Positions 58,369 through 64,000 of a stretch of DNA of 64,000 nucleotides are shown here, piece by piece. Each line of letters opens with the position of its first letter. Position 1 is the stretch's first letter. Location of the stretch: positions 1 to 64,000 of the forward strand of contig JBMOLL010000050.1 of the NCBI GenBank assembly GCA_049325415.1, written 5' to 3'. The notes beneath the pieces were generated by a model, which had not been told where the DNA came from, did not search any database, and saw nothing but the letters and a program-made list of their open reading frames with translations. The DNA comes from JBMOLL01 sp049325415. Its GTDB lineage: Bacteria; Bacteroidota; Bacteroidia; Bacteroidales; GCA-2748055. Made by a program: the position numbers and the translations under genes.

Positions 58369-59178
58369 ATGAATAAAGCTTCAGTTCTTCTGCTCGGCTT
58401 CCTGTTCAGCCTTCCGGCTGCAGCCCAGGAAAGAGGCACGGTCACCGATCCCCGTGACGGTCATGTGTATAAAACCGTGAAAATCGGTGACAGGTGGATC
58501 ATGGCGGAAAATCTGGCTTATCAGCCCGAAAATGGTAACTTCTGGTCCGATACAGTTTTTTTTGAGAAGGACCAGAGTTGCGGTTTTATCTTCCAAAAAA
58601 ACGAGTGGAGCTATAAAAATGGCAAGGTATTTTGTCTTCTCAGTTCGGGCGATTATATTTCAATCGGAAACCACAGACTCACGTTGCCCGGGACGATTGA
58701 TCCCTGGCAGAAATACGGCACCCTGGTATTTGATAGCATTAAATACTACAGTATGAGTAAGTTTGATGGCTATATGCTTATCGACAGTGTGTTCTTTGAA
58801 AAGTACGGCTGGCTGTATGACTTTAAAACTGCAGCCACTGTCGCCTTCCCTGGCTGGCATGTCCCGTCCTCTGATGAAATGAAGGAGATCTGTAACACCA
58901 TAAAAGGCAATGCCAATGACAAATACCTTGGCTTACTTGAAGGAGGTAGCAGCGGATTAAATGCAACCCTGGGTGGCTGGGGATTGTATACCGCCGACTG
59001 GCGGAAATTCAGGTCAATCCCATTACTGAATGGCGGGATATGGACCACTTCGGGCCTTGGCAGCAATGGGGTTTGTCTGGATTTTACAGGTCCGCCGAGT
59101 TTACGGAAAGGAGCCGCCCGTATGGGCCTGCTGTCGGTTTATACCGGACTGAACGTCAGACTGGTCAGGGACAACTGA
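58369..59178 (+). CDS. FISUMP-domain secreted protein
   Basis: 269 aa with signal peptide 1-21 (SLPAAAQ). Begins mature with GTVTDPRDGHVYKTVKIGDRWIMAENLAY, the Fibrobacter succinogenes major paralogous domain signature, continuing with GWLYDFKTAATVAFPGWHVPSSDEM (WHVPS motif), GLNATLGGW and IWTTSGLGSNGVCLDF, and ending GLNVRLVRDN. The middle insertion (about 55-130) is longer than in typical FISUMP proteins. Extracellular or surface; no known activity. Independent of the VWA gene, 216 bp upstream. Confidence 0.86.
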   Translation: MNKASVLLLGFLFSLPAAAQERGTVTDPRDGHVYKTVKIGDRWIMAENLAYQPENGNFWSDTVFFEKDQSCGFIFQKNEWSYKNGKVFCLLSSGDYISIGNHRLTLPGTIDPWQKYGTLVFDSIKYYSMSKFDGYMLIDSVFFEKYGWLYDFKTAATVAFPGWHVPSSDEMKEICNTIKGNANDKYLGLLEGGSSGLNATLGGWGLYTADWRKFRSIPLLNGGIWTTSGLGSNGVCLDFTGPPSLRKGAARMGLLSVYTGLNVRLVRDN

Positions 59179-59310
59179 TGCCTCCGGTGGTTGTTTTTGA
59201 GTCGTATCTGGTTTCTTTACACCTTTTTAACAGCTTCTGAATTGCCATTTGCAACAGTAAATTGTAATTTTGAAGCAATTCATGATGAATCTTACCTTAA
59301 AACCGGCACT

Positions 59311-60051
59311 ATGAAATATTTAGTTCTGCTAACTCTGTTGTTTATGACTTCCACTGGTTCATATGCCCAGCTCCACCTCGAAAGCGATCATTTCAAGACC
59401 CCGATGGGCGACCTGGAGATCTTCTTTGTCGGTCACGGGACCCTCATGATGAAGATCGACGGGAAAGTGATCCACATCGACCCGGTCCTGAGCGAATACG
59501 ATTATACAAAAATGCCTGATGCGGACCTGATCCTCGTCACCCATCAGCATGGCGATCACCTCGACGCCAAAGCCATTGGGGAGATCCTCACACCTGCCAC
59601 CACGCTGGTGATGCCCCCTGTCTGCAAAGAAGCCTATACCGGGAAGGGGAATATCCTGGTGATGAAAAACGGAGAGGAACAGAAGGTGGCTGGAATTGAC
59701 ATCAAGGCCTACCCGGCATATAACCTTGAACATAAACGCTCCGATGGAAATCCTTTTCATCCGAAAGGGGAGGGGAACGCCTACCTGCTGAACTTCGGCG
59801 GTTTTAAAGTACTTGTTGGAGGGGATACGGAGAATATTCCGGAACTCAAGGCCCTCAGTGATATCGATGTGGCCTTTCTGCCCATGAATCTTCCTTATAC
59901 CATGACGCCCGAGATGGTGGCCGACCTTGCCCTGGCCATGAAACCAGCCATTCTTTATCCTTACCATTTCGGTAAAACGGATACGGGAAAGATTAAAGCA
60001 CTGTTAAAAGATCATCCGGAGATCGAGGTGCGCCTCCGTGATCTCGACTGA
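59311..60051 (+). CDS. Secreted metallo-beta-lactamase-fold hydrolase (UPF0173-like)
   Basis: 246 aa. Signal peptide (MKYLVLLTLLFMTSTGSYAQ); the body has VGHGTLMMKIDGKVIHIDP, the metal site THQHGDHLD (HxHxDH), and then GGDTEN (acidic ligand) and YPYHFGKTD (terminal His). These are the ligands of the UPF0173/UlaG-like group of metallo-beta-lactamase-fold hydrolases. Most family members are cytoplasmic, so the signal peptide is noteworthy. The chosen ATG 59311 gives a clean signal sequence; a longer frame starts at 59191. Confidence 0.85.
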   Translation: MKYLVLLTLLFMTSTGSYAQLHLESDHFKTPMGDLEIFFVGHGTLMMKIDGKVIHIDPVLSEYDYTKMPDADLILVTHQHGDHLDAKAIGEILTPATTLVMPPVCKEAYTGKGNILVMKNGEEQKVAGIDIKAYPAYNLEHKRSDGNPFHPKGEGNAYLLNFGGFKVLVGGDTENIPELKALSDIDVAFLPMNLPYTMTPEMVADLALAMKPAILYPYHFGKTDTGKIKALLKDHPEIEVRLRDLD

Positions 60052-60063
60052 TCCACTGCCTGT

Positions 60064-61269
60064 TCAGTCTTTGCAGATCTTTCGGGTCGACAGCAGGATG
60101 CTGATGCTGTTGGCGATAAAAAGAAGTACCGGAAGGACAGCGGCACAAATCCAGACCGTTGTACTGATCCCCTCACTTGTTTCCAGGTTCCAGTTACCTG
60201 CTGCACGGGAAAAGGCTCCGGACAGAAAGATCGTTATCACCAGCGCCAGGCCGGAAACAGCCACTATCAGCAGGGCCAGGATCTGCATATAGGGTCTGGC
60301 AATGGCGACGTAACTCACCCCCTGGTGCCCCAGCATCCTGATCTTTGTCGCCGAACGGCTGATCATGAGCTGAAGGCTCAGCAGGAAGATCAGGAAGGAA
60401 AGTCCGATAATGATGGCTGCCAGCACGACCAGGAAACTGATAATGAATTTCAGGATGATGTTCAGCCTGCTGCTTTTAAGCTTTTCCCGGATCGTGTCAT
60501 AACCCCTGTCTTCAATGTATTTCATGATCGCCGGATCGGTCGGATCCCTGGCCACAAGGATCACCCTCGAGGGCTCGCTTTTCTTCATGGTCCCGTAATG
60601 TGTATTGGCCCAGTCGAGGAAACTGTAGGGCACCAGGATGGTATTGATCCGGTTGCTGAAGCCGCAGATCTTTCCGTCGAAGAGGGCTCTTTGCCCGCGA
60701 CTGCGGATCAGCAGGCGGAAATGAACCATGGAGATTACGCCCTTGGGCACCTGGGGGAGTCCCTGGCTCTGGGCAAAACCGAAATTATAGAGGTTGAGGT
60801 AGTCCTGCGGGATAATGATCGGCACGATACTGTCGCCCGGCTTCCAGTGCCAGTCTTCGGAGCGGACATCGATGTATTCGTCGGGAACGGCTTCAAAAAA
60901 AAGATCCGTAAAGAAATCCGGAAAACGTTCGTTTTCGGTGTAGGCACTGACGGGAAAGAGGTTTGATATAAATGGAGCCACTTTTTCGGCAAAGGGCTGG
61001 GCGGCCAGTTCACGGATCTCGGCGTCTGAAAATCCCGTTTTGTTCAGCCCCAGGGTCTGTACAAGTCCAACCTGCTTATTGATGACAATGTATTCCGGAT
61101 CGAGCAGATCGCTGTTTTCGTTAAGGATCCCCTTCACATTTTCATAAAACTGGAGCCCCGAGAACAGCAGGACGAGCCCGGCAAGTGTCCCGGAAAAAGC
61201 CCAGAAAAGATGGGTGCGGCTGTTTTCTTTCCAGAGCAGGTAAAAAAGGTAGCGGCCGGTCGTTTTCAT
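60064..61269 (-). CDS. ABC-transporter-like permease, FtsX/MacB type topology
   Basis: 401 aa. One N-terminal transmembrane helix (about 22-42), a 220-residue extracytoplasmic domain, then three transmembrane helices (about 270-300, 320-345, 370-395). This 1+3 pattern is that of FtsX/MacB/LolCE mechanotransmission permeases. The loop KIRMLGHQGVSY after the second helix matches the position of the coupling helix. Not assigned to a known subfamily. It is 11 bp downstream of its ATPase gene and convergent with the MBL gene (12 bp gap). Confidence 0.75.
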   Translation of the reverse strand: MKTTGRYLFYLLWKENSRTHLFWAFSGTLAGLVLLFSGLQFYENVKGILNENSDLLDPEYIVINKQVGLVQTLGLNKTGFSDAEIRELAAQPFAEKVAPFISNLFPVSAYTENERFPDFFTDLFFEAVPDEYIDVRSEDWHWKPGDSIVPIIIPQDYLNLYNFGFAQSQGLPQVPKGVISMVHFRLLIRSRGQRALFDGKICGFSNRINTILVPYSFLDWANTHYGTMKKSEPSRVILVARDPTDPAIMKYIEDRGYDTIREKLKSSRLNIILKFIISFLVVLAAIIIGLSFLIFLLSLQLMISRSATKIRMLGHQGVSYVAIARPYMQILALLIVAVSGLALVITIFLSGAFSRAAGNWNLETSEGISTTVWICAAVLPVLLFIANSISILLSTRKICKD

Positions 61270-61280
61270 GTTTTCCTTTC

Positions 61281-61925
61281 TTATAAATGAAGGCGCTGGT
61301 CGAAACTCATGTCACTGTTGTGACCCAGGGAGGTGAAGAGGAGACCGGCGCCCTGTTTTTCGCAGGCTTCTTTCAGCAGGGTGAAAGCCTCGGCTGCATT
61401 CTCATCGTCGATATGGCTGAAACATTCATCGGCCAGCAAAAAGCTGAAGGGCTGGCAAAGTGCACGGATAATGGTCACCCGCTGCCGCTGTCCGAAGGAT
61501 AACAGGCCGGTTTTCTTATTCAGAAAAGGCGCTATACCCGTCCGTTCCGCCATCTCCCGAATCGTTTTTTCAGGGAGGAAGCGGGTGAGGCTGTTCTTCA
61601 GAAGGATATTTTCCAGCGCGGTAAGTTCATCGAACAGTTCGAGCCCCTGAAAAATGCAGGACAGCTTTTTCTGCCGGATCTCCGGCCAATCCTTTTGCGT
61701 AAGCTTCCTGATATTTTTACCGTCAAGGGAGAGCTCTCCGGAATAATCCTTCCTGATCCCTAAAATAATCGCCAGCAGCGTGGTCTTCCCTTTACCGGAA
61801 GGTGCTTCTATGAGGTAGGAAGTACCCTGGCTGAAGCTAACACCATCCCTTCTCCAGATGGCCGAACCGGAGGTGTCCAGTTCAGCCATCGGAAGAGGAA
61901 TTACATTTTCGAGGGTGATCAGCAT
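61281..61925 (-). CDS. ABC-transporter ATPase with atypical motifs
   Basis: 214 aa. Walker A region APSGKGKTTLL has Ala in place of the first Gly of GxxxxGK[ST]; Q-loop CIFQGLELFDE; signature LLSFGQRQRV instead of LSGGQ; Walker B FLLADECFSHID (D and catalytic E kept); the H-loop position is TSLGHNSDM. Such variations suggest an ATPase with altered kinetics, still likely to bind ATP. ATG at 61925: the following gene ends 5 bp before it, and the longer frame overlaps it. It forms an operon with the DUF4836 lipoprotein gene and the permease gene, like LolCDE or MacAB sets. Confidence 0.82.
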   Translation of the reverse strand: MLITLENVIPLPMAELDTSGSAIWRRDGVSFSQGTSYLIEAPSGKGKTTLLAIILGIRKDYSGELSLDGKNIRKLTQKDWPEIRQKKLSCIFQGLELFDELTALENILLKNSLTRFLPEKTIREMAERTGIAPFLNKKTGLLSFGQRQRVTIIRALCQPFSFLLADECFSHIDDENAAEAFTLLKEACEKQGAGLLFTSLGHNSDMSFDQRLHL

Positions 61926-61930
61926 GGGTG

Positions 61931-63445
61931 TTATTCCTGACCGATCTCGCTCATCCGCAGCAAGGTATACAGACTGTTTTCGTTTGGTTTCGCGGTCTCC
62001 AGGGTGAAGTTCCCCTTGTTGTTTGCACTGGTCATCAGCATGCAATCGAAGGATTCGGAAACATATTTGGAAATTTTACTGCCCTGGGGTGACTGTCCGA
62101 GCGCACTCTGTATCATTGAGGGATAGGTACTCAGGTTGAGGTTCATGTACATGGCCATCGGTGAGGAGGCAAGTTCCTTGAAACGGGTGTCGTTGAGCGA
62201 CTTTTCGAGTTTACCGTTTTTGATGGTCTGATTATAGCCTTTGCTGTTGGTCAGCACCCATACTCCGTTGACAATCCCGCTGTAGATCTCGTTCCCCTGG
62301 ATATTGATCATGAAGAAGTCGCCCTGGTTTTCAACGGGTGCCATATCCTTCATCTTTCCCATGAGCTTTTCCTGAATGGCGGCATCGTCGACACCGATCC
62401 CGATAAAGATCTCAACAGGCATGGAGGCAGAGGCTTCGGTTCCGTTCACGGCAATAATGAAATCACCGGTAAGGGCATCCCAGAGCTCCTGCGTGCTCAT
62501 CCCGGTGGCCTGTTCAACGGCAGCACCTACACTGTCGATTTCAGCGGGTGCAAACTGGTCGATCAGACTTTTGATCTTATCCAGTTCAACCCCTGCACCA
62601 AAGGCCAGGAGCAGGTTTCCGGCCGGCGCCATTTCCAGCAGTTTCGGATCGATTGCTTCCTTCATAACCAGGAACTGGTCGATGTTTTTCTGTACCTCGT
62701 CGCTGAAGTTTGTTTCGCTGTTGACGTATAGGGCCCCGTCGGCAAAATCGCAGTAAAGATGGGCATAGTTGTTATACAGGTTAACGGGAAGGGTGAGCTG
62801 CTGTTCTTCGCCCATTTTTTCAAGAAGCGGCTTGAGCTCATTGGAGGAGACCCAGATGTTGATATCTTTCATCTTCCCAAGAAAGTCTTTGAAATCCACC
62901 ATGGTGGTAATGGCCTCTTCCTTCGGAAGGTTAAGCAGGCGTTTGATTTCAGCAAGACGCACTTCCTTTTCCCAGCAGTTCTCGAATGCGGTGAAAAGAA
63001 GTACTTCATCGGTCCAGGCAAGTGTTACATCATCACCTTCCGGCATGAAATATGTAAAACCCTCTCCGTTCCCGAAAGTGAGTTCGTTGTTTTTGTCGGC
63101 TGTTCTGATGGTTTTTTCAAGATCAGATTTGTTATCAACGCCGGCAATGACAGCAAATACAGGTTCGTCTTCATAGAGGTAGGCAAAAACAAAGGCATAT
63201 TCATCGATCATGAGGCCCGACTTCGAGGGATTTTCAATAAGTGCCCTTGCAAATTCGTCATCCACACTGTTTTTAATGCTTTCCAGAGAGCTGATGCCAC
63301 CTTTGTCATAGATCTGCCCGGGGTGAATGGAGGCGACAAGGATCGCATTATCGGGGATATTATTGACAAACTCGGCGGTTTTTTTTGTACAGGAGGTCAT
63401 GATGATCCCCGATACAATGAGTGTAAGTAATACTATACGTTTCAT
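61931..63445 (-). CDS. DUF4836-family lipoprotein
   Basis: 504 aa, lipobox IIMTSC. Mature part opens with FVNNIPDNAILVASIHPGQIYDKGG and contains DEYAFVFAYLYEDEPVFAVIAGVDNKSDLEK, VDFKDFLGKMKDINIWVSSNELKPLLE and GDFIIAVNGTEASASMPVEIFIGIGV. These alternating beta-strand/helix segments are the DUF4836 (phylum-restricted) signature, as far as I recognise it. Followed after 5 bp by the ABC ATPase gene and then the permease, so the likely role is as the extracytoplasmic partner of that transporter. Confidence 0.8.
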   Translation of the reverse strand: MKRIVLLTLIVSGIIMTSCTKKTAEFVNNIPDNAILVASIHPGQIYDKGGISSLESIKNSVDDEFARALIENPSKSGLMIDEYAFVFAYLYEDEPVFAVIAGVDNKSDLEKTIRTADKNNELTFGNGEGFTYFMPEGDDVTLAWTDEVLLFTAFENCWEKEVRLAEIKRLLNLPKEEAITTMVDFKDFLGKMKDINIWVSSNELKPLLEKMGEEQQLTLPVNLYNNYAHLYCDFADGALYVNSETNFSDEVQKNIDQFLVMKEAIDPKLLEMAPAGNLLLAFGAGVELDKIKSLIDQFAPAEIDSVGAAVEQATGMSTQELWDALTGDFIIAVNGTEASASMPVEIFIGIGVDDAAIQEKLMGKMKDMAPVENQGDFFMINIQGNEIYSGIVNGVWVLTNSKGYNQTIKNGKLEKSLNDTRFKELASSPMAMYMNLNLSTYPSMIQSALGQSPQGSKISKYVSESFDCMLMTSANNKGNFTLETAKPNENSLYTLLRMSEIGQE

Positions 63446-63601
63446 GAATGGTGGGTATTGATTTGAGGATTAATAAAGTACAATAAAGATATATAAATAA
63501 TCCGCATAATTGAACTCAGTTGTAAACATTTCCCCGGGGCAGCATTCCGGCCGGTTAAAAAAAATGGTTTAACTTGTCGGTAGTCGTCCAATTCATTGAT
63601 T

Positions 63602-63973
63602 ATGAAACGGAAAATTATCGCAGTTTATTCCATCCTGCTGGCCGTCTCCCTCGTGGCTCTCTGGCTTATGATCCTTTCCGGAGAGGGGGTTCCGGAAGGG
63701 AGGACTGAAATGGCTTTCCATCTTAGCTCCGAATTTTTTATGGCTTTTCTTTCTTTTTTAAGCGGGATCCTTCTGCTGAAACACCGGCCTGCAGGAACCG
63801 GCTTAAATATTGCCGCTCATTCGATGGTTATCTATTCGGTGCTTAATGCAGCCGGATATTACGGGGAAAGGGGACAAAAAGGAATGATGTTTATGTTTGT
63901 TGCTCTTCTGGCGGTCTCCCTGGCGATCATGGGTTTTCAGCTTTTACGGATCAGGGCCGGGGTAAAAGCATAA
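63602..63973 (+). CDS. Small four-helix membrane protein
   Basis: 123 aa, four hydrophobic segments at about 7-27, 43-63, 73-90 and 98-118, with short polar loops. MFMFVALLAVSLAIMG is the last helix. No known motif; I start at ATG 63602 (a TTG two codons earlier). Monocistronic as far as visible, and ends at a hairpin. Confidence 0.7.
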   Translation: MKRKIIAVYSILLAVSLVALWLMILSGEGVPEGRTEMAFHLSSEFFMAFLSFLSGILLLKHRPAGTGLNIAAHSMVIYSVLNAAGYYGERGQKGMMFMFVALLAVSLAIMGFQLLRIRAGVKA

Positions 63974-63977
63974 AAAA

Positions 63978-63998
63978 AAGCCGGACAGAATCCGGCTT
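63978..63998 (+). terminator. Terminator at the right edge
   Basis: AAGCCGGA / TCCGGCTT, 8-bp stem with a 5-nt loop, 5 bp after the stop of the small membrane protein gene. A poly-A run precedes it; the T-run, if any, is beyond the window. Confidence 0.6.
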
Positions 63999-64000
63999 AA

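Overview
The window comes from a member of the Bacteroidota, most likely a Bacteroidales/Marinilabiliales-type anaerobe or environmental relative. The evidence is family content typical of that phylum: FecI-type sigma factor / FecR with a DUF4974-like tail / STN-plug TonB-dependent receptor / DUF4249 lipoprotein; DUF3857, DUF4412 and DUF4836 proteins; a FISUMP-domain protein; a type IX secretion C-terminal relic; topoisomerase IV ParE/ParC of Bacteroidota type; and repeated matches to the Bacteroidota -7 promoter box TAnnTTTG. A run of exactly 100 N at 36349-36448 shows this is a draft scaffold, possibly a metagenome bin.

Layout. 1-4.5 kb is housekeeping: purE (cut by the edge), hpt, adk, obg, a PAP2 phosphatase and lplA. 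4.5-7.6 kb is an accessory island: a truncated RHS C-terminal tip and a small membrane protein, bracketed by two long related GC-rich repeats full of GACCC..GGGTC palindromes, plus a relic of a regulator. 7.7-15.9 kb holds pyruvoyl-dependent arginine decarboxylase, aroK, parC, parE, a methyltransferase-like gene coupled to plsC, and a START-like lipoprotein. 15.96-21.1 kb is one trans-envelope signalling and uptake operon (sigma, anti-sigma, receptor, lipoprotein). 21.1-32.4 kb has a glycosyltransferase, trmJ, three DUF3857 genes and a roughly 3.1-kb tandem duplication (DUF3857 / lipoprotein / HEAT-like gene) in which each unit keeps a different intact member. 32.5-35.1 kb has typA and tonB, converging on a shared terminator.

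35.3-36.9 kb is the strangest part. A single intact tRNA-Ala(GGC) gene is embedded in an array of broken tRNA-Ala copies. Four broken copies are split by a 94-95 bp twin-hairpin element, two in the D-loop and two in the T-loop, always directly after T(T/C)GG. Three near-identical small GIY-YIG nuclease genes lie between the tRNA pieces. I regard this as the best candidate for an undescribed mobile or homing system, with the caveat of the nearby assembly gap.

37-64 kb is mostly ordinary chromosome: a Gfo/Idh/MocA oxidoreductase, FkbM methyltransferase, an orphan T9SS sorting-domain relic, an M61 peptidase without a visible PDZ domain, hflX, asd, a lamin-tail-domain surface protein, the lpxK-punA-MFS operon, sppA, folK, radC, rpsT, a methyltransferase, a VWA lipoprotein, a FISUMP protein, a metallo-beta-lactamase-fold protein, and a DUF4836 / ABC ATPase / FtsX-like permease operon. 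Several convergent gene pairs overlap by 8-20 bp, so the chromosome is compact outside the accessory islands.
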